In this document: positions 1 to 8,414 of the stretch, in pieces
Layout: every line of letters begins with the position of its first letter
How positions within the stretch are numbered: the stretch's first letter is position 1
Assembly: GCF_014931215.1 (NCBI RefSeq)
Contig: NZ_CP063089.1
Span: 124,001-188,000 of the forward strand
Source: Campylobacter sp. 2014D-0216
GTDB taxonomy: Bacteria; Campylobacterota; Campylobacteria; Campylobacterales; Campylobacteraceae
DNA length: 64,000 nt
Reading direction: 5' to 3'
The notes under the pieces: generated by a model
Seen by the model: only the letters and a program-made list of their open reading frames with translations
Databases searched by the model: none
What the model was told of the DNA's origin: nothing
Made by a program: the position numbers and the translations under genes

Positions 1-1361
1 ATATTTCAATCGAAGGTGATGTGGCAATTGCCTTTAATGAAAATGTAAAAGAGCGTTTTAGAGCGCAAAATTTTGAAGTACTTGAGATAGATGGGCATGA
101 TTTTGAGCAAATTGACTTAGCGTTAAAAACTGCTAAAGAAAGTAAAAAGCCTTGCTTGATCATCGCGCATACTACCATAGCAAAAGGCGCTTTGGATCTT
201 GAAGGAAGTCATCATTCACACGGAGCACCTTTAGGTGAAGAGCTTATTAAAAAAGCAAAAGAAGCTTTAGGATTTGACCCACAAAAAACTTTTGAAATTC
301 CAGAAGATGTAAAAGTGCGTTTTGGTGCAGCAGTAGAGCTTGGGGATTTAGCGCAAGCTAAGTGGCAAGATAAGGTTAACAAGCTTGATCCTTCAAAACA
401 AGCTTTGTTAAAAGAGCTTTTAGAGCCTGATTTTTCAAAAATCGAATTTCCAGACTTTAAAGGAAAAGATCTAGCCACTAGAGATAGCAATGGTGCGATT
501 TTAAACGCTATAGCTAAAGCTTTACCGGGATTTTTAGGTGGTAGTGCGGATTTGGGTCCATCAAATAAAACCGAACTCAAAGATATGGGTAATTTCCCAA
601 ATGGAAAAAATATCCACTATGGTATTAGAGAGCATGCGATGGCTGCGATATCAAATGCGTTTGCAAGATATGGTTTGTTTATGCCTTATTGTGCTACTTT
701 TTTTATCTTTAGTGAGTATTTAAAACCTGCTGCAAGAATAGCAGCTTTGATGAAAATCAAACACTTTTTTATCTTTACTCACGATAGTATAGGTGTGGGC
801 GAAGATGGTCCAACACACCAACCTATAGAACAACTTAGCACTTTTAGAGCTATGCCAAATTCACTAACATTTAGGGTAGCTGATGGGGTTGAAAATGTAA
901 AAGCATGGCAAATAGCACTTAAAACTAATATGCCAAGTGTTTTTGTGCTATCACGTCAAAAATTAAGCGCTTTAAGCGAACCTGTTTTTGGTGATGTAGC
1001 AAATGGGGCTTATTTGCTAGAAGAAAATACCAATGCGCAATTTACACTTTTAGCTAGTGGTAGTGAGGTGTCATTGTGTCTAAAAGCAGCTAAGCTTTTA
1101 AAAGAAAAAGGCGTGATTATGAATGTGGTTTCTATGCCATGTTATGAATTATTTATCGCTCAAGAAAAATCATATAAAGAAAGAATTCTACAAGGCAAAG
1201 TTATCGGTGTTGAAGCTGCAAATTCAAATGAACTTTATAGAATTTGTGATGAGGTGTATGGCATAGAAAGCTTTGGTGAAAGTGGAAAAGATAAAGATGT
1301 ATTTGAGCATTTTGGATTTAGCGAGGAGAAGTTAAGCTCTTATATTTTAAGCTTATGTTAA
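1..1361 (+). CDS. tkt: Transketolase, C-terminal part (5' end outside window)
   Basis: Thiamine-diphosphate enzyme of the non-oxidative pentose phosphate pathway, moving two-carbon units between sugar phosphates in the cytoplasm. The reading frame is open from base 3, so the gene enters from the left; about 450 residues remain of a usual ~630. What is left covers the end of the thiamine-binding domain, the pyrimidine-binding domain (GIREHAM, then the THDSIGVGEDGPTHQP motif that contacts substrate) and the C-terminal domain. It overlaps the next gene by 7 bases. In C. jejuni tkt (Cj1645) also precedes iamB, so the neighbourhood is conserved. The family call is certain; only the truncation limits it. 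Confidence 0.97.
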   Translation, partial: ISIEGDVAIAFNENVKERFRAQNFEVLEIDGHDFEQIDLALKTAKESKKPCLIIAHTTIAKGALDLEGSHHSHGAPLGEELIKKAKEALGFDPQKTFEIPEDVKVRFGAAVELGDLAQAKWQDKVNKLDPSKQALLKELLEPDFSKIEFPDFKGKDLATRDSNGAILNAIAKALPGFLGGSADLGPSNKTELKDMGNFPNGKNIHYGIREHAMAAISNAFARYGLFMPYCATFFIFSEYLKPAARIAALMKIKHFFIFTHDSIGVGEDGPTHQPIEQLSTFRAMPNSLTFRVADGVENVKAWQIALKTNMPSVFVLSRQKLSALSEPVFGDVANGAYLLEENTNAQFTLLASGSEVSLCLKAAKLLKEKGVIMNVVSMPCYELFIAQEKSYKERILQGKVIGVEAANSNELYRICDEVYGIESFGESGKDKDVFEHFGFSEEKLSSYILSLC

Positions 1362-2473
1362 CGAAAAATAAAATCATCAAAAACACTAAAAACGAAGAAT
1401 GTGTTTTTAGTGTTTTTGGCACTTGGGATCAAACTAACGCCGGAGAAAAACACACATTAGATCTTCCTGAATGTAAAAATATCGTTTTTGATTTTACTCA
1501 TTTAGATTTTATAGATACTGCGGGAATTCGCTACTTTTTAGCTTTGGAGAATGAGTTTAAGCAAAAAGGTCATATGGTCACTAGAATTCATCTTAAAAAT
1601 GAACATGCTAAACTTTTTGAACTTTGCCAAAAACACTATAAAAGTTTAGATCACACACAAGAAGATAAAACAAGCATTAGAGATTTTTTTGAAATTTTAG
1701 GCAAAAGAGTAGTGAGTTCTTTTGAAATTTTGATACAGTTTTTAAATTTTATAGGTTTGATTTTTTATACTTGTTTTAAAACTTTACTAAATCCCAAAAA
1801 ACTTCGCTTTAAAGCATTTTTATATCATGTGGAAAATTCTGCCATTAATGCTTTGCCTATCATTATGTTAACTTCACTGCTTGTGGGTGTGGTGCTTGCA
1901 TATCAAGCTGCTTATCAGCTTTCACAATTTGGTGCAAATATTTATATCGTTGATTTGATGGGAATTTCTGCCACTAGGGAGTTGGCTCCGTTGATTAGTG
2001 CTATTGTTATTGCTGGTAGGAGTGCTAGTTCTTATACAGCACAAATTGGGGTAATGAAGCTTACTGATGAAATCGATGCTATGAAAACCATGGGTTTTAA
2101 AGAAAGTGAATTTATCGTGCTTCCTAGGGTTTTGGCTTTGAGTTTGGCTATGCCTTTGGTGGTAATCGTGGCTGATATTTTAAGTATTTTGGGTGGGATT
2201 ATCGTGGCGTGGCTAAGTTTAGAAATTAGCATGAATGAATTTATGAGTCGCTTTAAAGAAGCGGTGGAGTTAAAGCATATCATCATAGGTTTGATAAAAG
2301 CTCCTATGTTTGGTTTTTTGATCGCTTCTATTGCATGTTTTAGGGGATTTTTTGTGCAAAAAACAACCGAGAGTATTGGTATTTATACTACAAAAAGTGT
2401 AGTAAATGCCATCTTTTGGGTGATAGCATTTGATGCGATTTTTTCTATCTTTTTAACAAAGGCTGGAATTTGA
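1355..2473 (+). CDS. iamB: MlaE-family ABC transporter permease with N-terminal STAS-like domain
   Basis: Inner-membrane permease of an MCE-type lipid (phospholipid) transporter, which in the Mla family moves lipids between inner and outer membrane. Residues ~1-110 resemble a STAS domain (FDFTHLDFIDTAGIRYF), which in the E. coli Mla system is a separate protein (MlaB). Residues ~150-372 are the MlaE permease, with several membrane spans and the SAIVIAGRSASSYTAQIG loop. It overlaps tkt upstream and iamA downstream by 3-7 bases, so it is translationally coupled. C. jejuni calls this gene iamB (Cj1646, invasion-associated marker). The invasion role comes from that species and is not visible here. 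Confidence 0.92.
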   Translation: MLTKNKIIKNTKNEECVFSVFGTWDQTNAGEKHTLDLPECKNIVFDFTHLDFIDTAGIRYFLALENEFKQKGHMVTRIHLKNEHAKLFELCQKHYKSLDHTQEDKTSIRDFFEILGKRVVSSFEILIQFLNFIGLIFYTCFKTLLNPKKLRFKAFLYHVENSAINALPIIMLTSLLVGVVLAYQAAYQLSQFGANIYIVDLMGISATRELAPLISAIVIAGRSASSYTAQIGVMKLTDEIDAMKTMGFKESEFIVLPRVLALSLAMPLVVIVADILSILGGIIVAWLSLEISMNEFMSRFKEAVELKHIIIGLIKAPMFGFLIASIACFRGFFVQKTTESIGIYTTKSVVNAIFWVIAFDAIFSIFLTKAGI

Positions 2474-3192
2474 TCATACAAGCTAAAAATATCAGTACTT
2501 ATTTTGGAGATAAATGCATTCATGAAGATATCAGCTTTAAAATACAAGAAAATGAAATTTTTGGTATTTTAGGTGGTAGTGGTAGTGGTAAATCTGTACT
2601 TTTAAAACAAATGCTAATGCTTGAACATTTTGATGGTGGTGAGTATGAAATTTTAGGAAAAAAATTAAAAAATATTAGCGATGATGATGCTTTATTTTTG
2701 CAAAAACAATGGGGAGTTGTTTTTCAATATGGAGCTTTGTTTAGTTTTTTTAATATCCTTGAAAATATCAGCATACCTTTAATAGAATACACAAAATTAA
2801 GCAAAAATGATATCAAAGAAATAGCTATGATGAAGCTAAAAATGGTGGGACTTGATGAGAGCGTGGCAAGGCTTTATCCAAGTGAAATAAGTGGAGGTAT
2901 GAAAAAAAGAGTTGCTATAGCTAGAGCTTTAGCGCTTGATAGCAAATTGCTTTTTTTAGATGAGCCAACCTCAGGGCTTGATCCGCATAGTTCGAGGGAA
3001 TTTGATGAGTTGCTTTTGAGTTTAAAACAAAGCTTTAAATTATGCGTGATTTTGATCACACATGATAAAGATAGTATGAAAAATGTATTAGATCGTTTTT
3101 TGATTATAGAAGATAAAAAAGTGGGTTTTTTGGGTGATATGCAAACATTGCAAAAAGACAATCTAAGACTTTATGAAAGGTTTATGCAATAA
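2470..3192 (+). CDS. iamA: MlaF-like ABC transporter ATP-binding protein
   Basis: Cytoplasmic ATPase that powers the MlaE-type permease encoded just upstream. The 240 residues hold a Walker A motif (GGSGSGKS, ~38-45), a Q-loop, the ABC signature ISGGMKKR and Walker B with LFLDEPTSGLDP. The start is TTG at 2470, overlapping the iamB stop, with AAAGG seven bases upstream; no ATG fits near the N-terminus. The next gene begins at base 3192 in the last codon of this one, so the four genes are one transcription unit. Orthologue of C. jejuni Cj1647 by order and motifs. Confidence 0.94.
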   Translation: MIIQAKNISTYFGDKCIHEDISFKIQENEIFGILGGSGSGKSVLLKQMLMLEHFDGGEYEILGKKLKNISDDDALFLQKQWGVVFQYGALFSFFNILENISIPLIEYTKLSKNDIKEIAMMKLKMVGLDESVARLYPSEISGGMKKRVAIARALALDSKLLFLDEPTSGLDPHSSREFDELLLSLKQSFKLCVILITHDKDSMKNVLDRFLIIEDKKVGFLGDMQTLQKDNLRLYERFMQ

Positions 3193-4019
3193 TGGAAAAT
3201 AAAGCAAATTATATTCTAATAGGAATTTTTGTTAGTGTATTATTTTTTATCAGCTTGTTGTTTATTGTTTGGTATGGAAATTTAAAAGATGAAAAAACTT
3301 TCAAATATTATGAAATTTTCATGGAAGAATCAGTCGCAGGGCTTAGCGTAAAAGCACCTGTGAAATTTTTAGGAGTTGATGTTGGTAGTGTTGAAAGTAT
3401 AAGTATTGATAATTCAAGTAAAGAATTAAGAGTAAAAATTCTAGTCAAACTCGATTCTAATTTAGTGATAAAAACAGACACTTATGCAAGTTTGCAAATT
3501 CAAGGTATAACAGGTTTTAAATTTATACAACTAGCAGGTGGAAGCGAAAAAGCTGCACCGTTACAAGCAGATGAGGATACTTACCCTATCATTGCTTCAA
3601 AAGAAAGTTTTTTTGCAAGTATTGACAAGCAAACTAACAATATCTTAGAGTTAATGCACACTTCTAAAGTAAAACTAGAAAGTCTTTTGAGTGATAAAAA
3701 TTTAAAAAACATAGAACAAATTTTACAAAATACATCAGAATTATCAGCGCATTTAAACACACAAATTCCGGTTTTCTTAGCAAATTTAAACCAAACAAGC
3801 ACTAAGGTTGCTAAAAGTTCAGATGAATTTTCTAAATTTTTAAATCAAGCTAATTTGCAATTGGTTGAGTTAAATAAAAGTAGAATGCTTTTGAATGATA
3901 ATTTAGATATTTTAAGAGTGATGTTTTTAGATTTTTCTCATTTATTGAAGAATTTAAAACAAAATCCTTCAAACATCATCTATAAAGACAAAAACATTCA
4001 ATATGCACCAGGAGAATAA
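3192..4019 (+). CDS. MCE/MlaD-family periplasmic lipid-binding protein
   Basis: Substrate-binding component of the MCE lipid transporter. One N-terminal membrane anchor (residues ~8-28) is followed by the MCE domain (~40-115, including VSVKAPVKFLGVDVGSV-like sequence) and a long helical tail (~130-250) rich in Asn/Leu/Lys. In MCE proteins such a tail helps form the hexameric channel. The gene lies between the ATPase and a lipoprotein, as Cj1648 does in C. jejuni. The 275-residue length is larger than E. coli MlaD (~183) because of the helical tail, which is common in epsilonproteobacteria. Confidence 0.9.
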   Translation: MENKANYILIGIFVSVLFFISLLFIVWYGNLKDEKTFKYYEIFMEESVAGLSVKAPVKFLGVDVGSVESISIDNSSKELRVKILVKLDSNLVIKTDTYASLQIQGITGFKFIQLAGGSEKAAPLQADEDTYPIIASKESFFASIDKQTNNILELMHTSKVKLESLLSDKNLKNIEQILQNTSELSAHLNTQIPVFLANLNQTSTKVAKSSDEFSKFLNQANLQLVELNKSRMLLNDNLDILRVMFLDFSHLLKNLKQNPSNIIYKDKNIQYAPGE

Positions 4020-4023
4020 CACA

Positions 4024-4617
4024 ATGAAAATTTTATATGCCATAGTTGTAGCGATTTTTTTTAATGCCTGCTCGTTGATTGGGCCAAGTCAAACCTTGCC
4101 TGCAAATAAGTATTTTAGTATTAATTTAGAAAAAATACCACAAGAGCAAAATTATAAAAAAGAAAAAACGATCATTGTTGCTTTACCTAAGGGTTTGGAT
4201 TATTCTAGTGCAATTTTTTATAAAAAAGATCATATGGTTAATGCCTATGCGTATCATTTTTGGAAACAAAACCCCGCGTTGATGATAAAAGATTTTTTAG
4301 AGTTTCACTTGCAAGATTTAAATGCATTTAAAGCAGTATTAAATCAAGATAGCCTAGCAAGTGCTGACTATGTACTAGAAAGTAAGGTAGATGTGCTAGA
4401 GCAAGAATTTAGTGATGAGATGCATTCTAAAATAAAATTTGGCATTAGTTTGAATTGGGTGCATATTAATACTAAAAAACTCTTAGCTAGTAAATATTTT
4501 TATTATGAAAAAAAATTAACCGACAATGCGCCTGAAGTTTTGATCCAAAATTACAATGAGCTTTTTATGCTATTTGCTAAAGATTTTAGGCTTTGGATTG
4601 GTCAAAATTTGGAATAA
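4024..4617 (+). CDS. ABC-transport auxiliary lipoprotein (PqiC-like)
   Basis: Predicted outer-membrane or periplasm-facing lipoprotein serving the MCE transporter. The start is ATG 4024: AGGAG lies nine bases upstream, and only this start places the hydrophobic stretch at the N-terminus of a lipoprotein signal ending in FNAC (Cys ~17). The mature part (~180 residues) fits the ABC-type transport auxiliary family: YFSINL near the start, then a beta-rich domain with repeated LESKVDVLEQEF-like strands. It is the last gene of the operon, and the matching C. jejuni gene is Cj1649. The family assignment rests on pattern and context, not on an alignment. Confidence 0.8.
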   Translation: MKILYAIVVAIFFNACSLIGPSQTLPANKYFSINLEKIPQEQNYKKEKTIIVALPKGLDYSSAIFYKKDHMVNAYAYHFWKQNPALMIKDFLEFHLQDLNAFKAVLNQDSLASADYVLESKVDVLEQEFSDEMHSKIKFGISLNWVHINTKKLLASKYFYYEKKLTDNAPEVLIQNYNELFMLFAKDFRLWIGQNLE

Positions 4618-4628
4618 AAAATGCTTTT

Positions 4629-4648
4629 CTTGTTATAGCAATAACAAG
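4629..4648 (+). promoter_or_regulatory. Perfect hairpin touching the next gene's Shine-Dalgarno
   Basis: CTTGTTAT and ATAACAAG form an 8-bp perfect stem with an AGCA loop, in the 43 bases between the lipoprotein gene and the next ATG. The last bases of the stem (AAG) overlap the start of the AAGGAAGG ribosome-binding site. It lacks a T-run, so it is a poor terminator and may instead be an RNA-processing or translation-control hairpin. Confidence 0.45.
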
Positions 4649-4660
4649 GAAGGTGTAATC

Positions 4661-5182
4661 ATGAGAGATGAATTAGAAATCTTACAAAAACATTTAGGAC
4701 AAGTAGGTTCTAGTATAGAAGGTGCAAATTTAAAACACCAAACACAAAAATTTAGCGAAGATATCACCGATGCAAATGATTTTGTAGGTGCGTTGCAAAT
4801 TTTAGATTCTTCTTTGAAAAAAATTTCAAAAATTTTAGAAGATAAAAATTATGAAGATGTACAAGATAAAGTATTGATCGCAAGTGAAAGCTTAAAGATA
4901 GTAGATAATTGTTCTTTTTTGGGTAATGCTTTATTTGATAATAATTATAATGTCAATGTTGGCTCAAAGGCATTTGCGTTTGAAATTTATAATCCTTTGA
5001 AAATTTTAGAAACAAGCGACTATGAAGGTATGAAAGCTTATATCGAAGATAAAAGAGAAGAAATTGCTTCTATGCTTTCAGAACTTGCAGTGGCTATTGC
5101 TAGTTATAGTCCAAGCCAAAGTTTTGGTGGAACAAGTTTTGATTCTATGGGCGATTTTGATTTTACTAAACTTTTTAAATAA
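4661..5182 (+). CDS. Putative flagellar FliS export co-chaperone (HP1076-like)
   Basis: A 173-residue cytoplasmic protein, mostly helical, with no signal or membrane segment. I match it to C. jejuni Cj1650 by its place after the Mla-type operon. By length and helix-rich pattern I match it tentatively to the HP1076 family, which in Helicobacter binds the flagellin chaperone FliS. The start is ATG 4661, preceded by a strong AAGGAAGG site; longer upstream readings run into the previous gene. The C-terminus ends in a Gly/Ser/Phe-rich tail (GGTSFDS, MGDFDFTKLFK). The function is inferred and has not been shown by any motif I can name. Confidence 0.5.
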   Translation: MRDELEILQKHLGQVGSSIEGANLKHQTQKFSEDITDANDFVGALQILDSSLKKISKILEDKNYEDVQDKVLIASESLKIVDNCSFLGNALFDNNYNVNVGSKAFAFEIYNPLKILETSDYEGMKAYIEDKREEIASMLSELAVAIASYSPSQSFGGTSFDSMGDFDFTKLFK

Positions 5183-5207
5183 TACTAAAGGCAAAAGCCT
5201 TTAGTAT
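5182..5207. terminator. Bidirectional terminator between convergent genes
   Basis: ATACTAAAGGC (5182-5192), loop AAAA, GCCTTTAGTAT (5197-5207): an 11-bp perfect stem starting at the last base of the upstream stop codon and ending three bases before the sodC stop. It serves both convergent transcripts. Confidence 0.8.
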
Positions 5208-5209
5208 GG

Positions 5210-5749
5210 TTAGTGAATAACTCCACAAGCCATTCTAGCGCCCCCGCCGCCAAGCGCAGCTGGGTGATCGCTGTGATTATCCCCGCCAAAATGTATCATT
5301 AAAGCATGGTTTTTTAACTCATCAAGGGTTTTGATCTTTGGTGCTAATACAGGATTAGTAGCCTTTCCATCTTTTTCAACATAAAGTGGTGGTAAATCAC
5401 CTTTGTGACCTTTATCGTCCCATGGACTTGAATGTGCATCAGTCTTTTCAGGATCCCAGTGTCCCCCTGCTTTCATTCCTAAACCCTTATCGGTTGCTCC
5501 GCAATCTGCATTTGCATGTACATGAAAGCCATGAATTCCACTTTCTAAACCTTGAAGATTTGGATAAAATGCTACCCCATAAGGAGTTTGCACTGCTACG
5601 ATTTCTCCTGCGTCTTTATTTGCTTTTTTGTCAAGAACTTGCATTTTGATAACTAAATGTTCTTTTTGTGCTTTAGGATTAAAATTCTCTAAATTTGCTC
5701 CAAATAAAAAGCTTGATGCTAGTAGTGAACCTAGTATGATTTTTTTCAT
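5210..5749 (-). CDS. sodC: Periplasmic Cu/Zn superoxide dismutase
   Basis: Converts superoxide to peroxide and oxygen in the periplasm. Residues 1-~18 are a signal peptide ([17 protein letters not shown]). The copper/zinc ligands are visible: GFHVH (His76, His78), His97 in GGHW, the zinc loop with Asp118 in GDLP, and a His-rich loop near 159-162. Cys83 and Cys175 are placed for the family disulfide. The 179 residues are normal for bacterial SodC. It stands alone, convergent with the upstream gene and divergent from the AraC regulator at 5867, preceded by an AAGGAG site. Confidence 0.97.
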   Translation of the reverse strand: MKKIILGSLLASSFLFGANLENFNPKAQKEHLVIKMQVLDKKANKDAGEIVAVQTPYGVAFYPNLQGLESGIHGFHVHANADCGATDKGLGMKAGGHWDPEKTDAHSSPWDDKGHKGDLPPLYVEKDGKATNPVLAPKIKTLDELKNHALMIHFGGDNHSDHPAALGGGGARMACGVIH

Positions 5750-5866
5750 TATTTCTCCTTTTTGTAAAAAATTGTTTTATTGTAGCATATATTTAGAAAG
5801 GAAAAATTATTTTTTATTGTCTTTTATAAATTACAATAATCAAAAAACTTATAAAAAAGGTAGAAA

Positions 5867-6745
5867 TTGATTTTTCCAAAAGACTTAGAAAAAATGAGTA
5901 AAAATACAGTAAAAAATTCTTTATTTTCCTTGTGTTGGTATGTTAAAAATGCTTCTGCTTGTGTAAGTCAAGAAGTGTTGTTTGAAGATTATGCTTTGGT
6001 TTATATTTTAAATGGAAGCAAAAGTATCCATAGTATGGATAATCACTTTAGTGTGAAACAAGATGAGCTTGTTTTTTTTACTAAGAACTCTTTTTCGATT
6101 CGAGATTATCTTGATACTGAAGGCAAGTACGAGTCTATTATTTTATGTTTTAAAGAAAGCATTTTGGTGGAGTTTGTTTTTAAATACAAAGAATTAATCT
6201 TAAAACTAGATACATCAAAATACAATAAAAGCTTATTTAGTTTAAAAGCTGATCTTATAACAAAAAGCATATTTGAATCTTTTTTGCCTTGTATAAATAG
6301 TGCTTGTGTTTATAATGAGCATTTGTTTAAGCTAAAATTTGAAGAATTATTTTTATCTTTATTGTATAGTGAGAATAATGCAGAATTTCTAGCTTTTTTA
6401 AAGATGGTTTTAAGTGGTTTTAAGCTGGAACTGTATCAGATGTTTGCATATTGCCAAAATGATTTTGAAAATGTAGCTTCTATGGCAAAATTTAGCAAGA
6501 TGGATATTGCAACTTTTAGCCGTAATTTCAAGCAAAGTTTTGGCATTAGCGCAAAAGAATGGCTTGATAATAAGCGTTTTGAAAAGGCTAAATTTCTACT
6601 TGAATTTTCTACGAAAAATATTACTCAAATTTGTCATGAGCTTGGCTTTAATTCGCCTGCATGGTTTATAGCAAGATATAAAAAACGATACGGCATTACT
6701 CCAAAACAAGAACAAAAATCAAAAAACTTATATTTTTTATCTTAA
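5867..6745 (+). CDS. AraC-family transcriptional regulator
   Basis: Predicted DNA-binding regulator. The C-terminal ~100 residues carry two helix-turn-helix units typical of AraC (VASMAKFSKMDIATFSRNFK, then ITQICHELGFNSPAWFIARYKKRYG). The N-terminal ~190 residues show no recognised ligand domain. The start used is TTG 5867, with AAGG six bases upstream; an in-frame ATG at 5894 has no good ribosome site. It is followed 65 bases later by a periplasmic beta-propeller gene, as Cj1042c and Cj1041c are neighbours in C. jejuni, so that gene is a likely target. The inducer is unknown. Confidence 0.85.
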   Translation: MIFPKDLEKMSKNTVKNSLFSLCWYVKNASACVSQEVLFEDYALVYILNGSKSIHSMDNHFSVKQDELVFFTKNSFSIRDYLDTEGKYESIILCFKESILVEFVFKYKELILKLDTSKYNKSLFSLKADLITKSIFESFLPCINSACVYNEHLFKLKFEELFLSLLYSENNAEFLAFLKMVLSGFKLELYQMFAYCQNDFENVASMAKFSKMDIATFSRNFKQSFGISAKEWLDNKRFEKAKFLLEFSTKNITQICHELGFNSPAWFIARYKKRYGITPKQEQKSKNLYFLS

Positions 6746-6779
6746 AAGTGATAGATTTTTCTTTGTGTTTTTATTAAAA

Positions 6780-6801
6780 TTTCTTAATAAAAATTAAGAA
6801 A
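6780..6801. promoter_or_regulatory. Perfect 22-bp inverted repeat before the propeller gene
   Basis: TTTCTTAAT-AAAA-ATTAAGAAA, a perfect 9-bp inverted repeat ending ten bases before the ATG at 6811 and overlapping the AGAAAGG ribosome site. It could be an operator for the adjacent AraC protein or a hairpin that controls translation. No T-run follows to make it a terminator of the upstream gene. Confidence 0.5.
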
Positions 6802-6810
6802 GGTAACATC

Positions 6811-7647
6811 ATGAGAAAAAATATCTTAGCTTTGGCTTTGTTTGCATTTTGCGGTGCAAATGCTTTGGAAATTCAAGAATTTAAAGGATTTTCGCATCCT
6901 GAGAGTGTTTATGTGGATCAAAACACAGTTTATGTGTCAAATGTAGGAAAAAAGCTAGCCCCGCTAGATAAAGATAACGATGGATTTATATCTAAACTAG
7001 ATTCAAATGGAAAGATTTTAGAATTAGAGTTTATTAAAAATCTTCATGCACCAAAAGGTATGTCTAAAATAGGCAATACTTTATATGTGGTGGATATTGA
7101 TGTAGTTTATGGTTTTGATGTGGTAAATAAAAAAGAGGTTTTTAAACTTCCTATAAACAATGCGGTTTTTTTAAATGATATAGCGGTTTTAAATGATGAT
7201 GTTTTGTTGGTTAGTGATACGGGCACAGGATATATTCACAAAGTGTATTTAAAAACAAAAAAATATGAAAATTTCATTCATTTAGATCCAAAATACGGTG
7301 GTCCTAATGGTTTATTGGTAGATCAAAACTCCTTGCTTGTAGCTGGTTATGATCCAAGTGATAAATCAGGTGGAAAGGTGATTTGTATAGATTTACAATC
7401 TAAAAAAATTCAAGAATTAAGTTCAAAAATAGAACAATTTGATGGTATAGTATATGATAAAAATAAAAATCTTTTAGTGTCAAGTTGGGGTAAAAATTTA
7501 CAAGGTTATATCTACAAGATAAAAGATAATAAGGAAGAAAAATTAAAGTTAGATTATATTCAAGGGCCTGCGGATATGTTTTTTGATGGAGAATATTTAT
7601 GGGTGCCAAAAATGGCAGAAAATGCGATTGTGAAAATTAAATTATAA
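6811..7647 (+). CDS. Secreted SMP-30/NHL-type beta-propeller protein
   Basis: A 278-residue exported protein. Residues 1-~18 form a signal peptide cut after GANA. The rest repeats ~45-residue blades of the SMP-30/gluconolactonase/NHL type (GFSHPESVYVDQNTVYVSN, VLLVSDTGTGYIHKV, GPNGLLVDQNSLLVAGY). Residues 53-58 read DKDNDG, an EF-hand-like calcium loop, also seen in some propellers. The orthologue Cj1041c was annotated as an ATP/GTP-binding periplasmic protein, but I see no P-loop. Substrate and reaction are unknown. Regulation probably involves the AraC gene upstream and the inverted repeat at 6780-6801. Confidence 0.75.
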   Translation: MRKNILALALFAFCGANALEIQEFKGFSHPESVYVDQNTVYVSNVGKKLAPLDKDNDGFISKLDSNGKILELEFIKNLHAPKGMSKIGNTLYVVDIDVVYGFDVVNKKEVFKLPINNAVFLNDIAVLNDDVLLVSDTGTGYIHKVYLKTKKYENFIHLDPKYGGPNGLLVDQNSLLVAGYDPSDKSGGKVICIDLQSKKIQELSSKIEQFDGIVYDKNKNLLVSSWGKNLQGYIYKIKDNKEEKLKLDYIQGPADMFFDGEYLWVPKMAENAIVKIKL

Positions 7648-7648
7648 G

Positions 7649-7676
7649 AACTTTTAAGCTTAAAGGCTTAAAAGTT
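7649..7676. terminator. Bidirectional terminator between propeller gene and ung
   Basis: AACTTTTAAGC (7649-7659) and GCTTAAAAGTT (7666-7676) form an 11-bp perfect stem with a 6-base loop between two convergent genes. It starts just after the upstream stop codon. Confidence 0.75.
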
Positions 7677-7722
7677 GATGTTTTGCGGTTTATTTTTATA
7701 TGTTTTTAAAATACGAAGCAAA

Positions 7723-8412
7723 TCAAGAATTTAAATCCCAATCAATTGGCGTTTTAGAAAGTTTTGACAAAATGATATTGCTTTGGGAAAAGTGTTTGCA
7801 ACCTGAAAAAGCATTTCTTGCTAATGGAGAAGGGTGTGCTGCTTCTAAGATATAATGTTTTTGCATGTTGATTAAAGATTTTTTATTTTTAGCATAATTT
7901 CCCCAAAGCAAAAATATCAAACCCTCTTTTTCATCGCTAAGTTTAGATATAACCGCATCGGTAAATTTTTGCCAGCCAAAATGAGCGTGCGAGGCAGGTT
8001 TGTTAGCTTCTACACTTAAGATAGAGTTTAAAAGCAAAACCCCTTGCTTAGCCCATTTGCTAAGATCTCCATGTTTTGCTATGGGTATATTAAGATCTTG
8101 ATATAATTCTTTGTAGACATTTAGCAAAGAAGGTGGAATTTTTACTCCATTTGGCACGCTAAAGCTTAATCCCATAGCTTGATTTGGATTATGGTAAGGG
8201 TCTTGCCCTAAAAGTATGATTTTTAGATCTTTTAAAGGGGTAAGATTAAAAGCATTAAAGGTTAAATGCGCAGGTGGGTAGATGGTTTTTTTTGCATGAA
8301 GTGCTTGAATATAATGCGATTTGATTTCTAAAAAATATGGTTTTAAGAATTCATCTTTTAGAAATTCTTTCCATGATGGTTCGATTTTGATCTGATCTAA
8401 ACAAATTTCCAT
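7723..8412 (-). CDS. ung: Uracil-DNA glycosylase
   Basis: Removes uracil from DNA as the first step of base-excision repair. Family 1 motifs are clear: GQDPYH with the catalytic Asp (~71), the LLLNSILSV segment, and HPSPLARNAF near the C-terminus. The start chosen is ATG 8412, which has AAGGAT just upstream; a longer reading from a TTG would overlap the upstream kinase gene. It begins two bases after the histidine-kinase stop, so it may be co-transcribed with the two-component genes. In C. jejuni ung (Cj0086c) instead lies next to aspA, which shows rearrangement. Confidence 0.97.
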   Translation of the reverse strand: MEICLDQIKIEPSWKEFLKDEFLKPYFLEIKSHYIQALHAKKTIYPPAHLTFNAFNLTPLKDLKIILLGQDPYHNPNQAMGLSFSVPNGVKIPPSLLNVYKELYQDLNIPIAKHGDLSKWAKQGVLLLNSILSVEANKPASHAHFGWQKFTDAVISKLSDEKEGLIFLLWGNYAKNKKSLINMQKHYILEAAHPSPLARNAFSGCKHFSQSNIILSKLSKTPIDWDLNS

Positions 8413-8414
8413 TT

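Noticed and set aside
5243-5247. C-rich stretch in sodC as a homopolymer switch
   Set aside because: Only five C in a row; it encodes the conserved Gly-rich C-terminal region.
5386-5649. Plus-strand open frame opposite sodC
   Set aside because: It is a shadow of the well-supported sodC gene, with no start signal and no recognisable protein.
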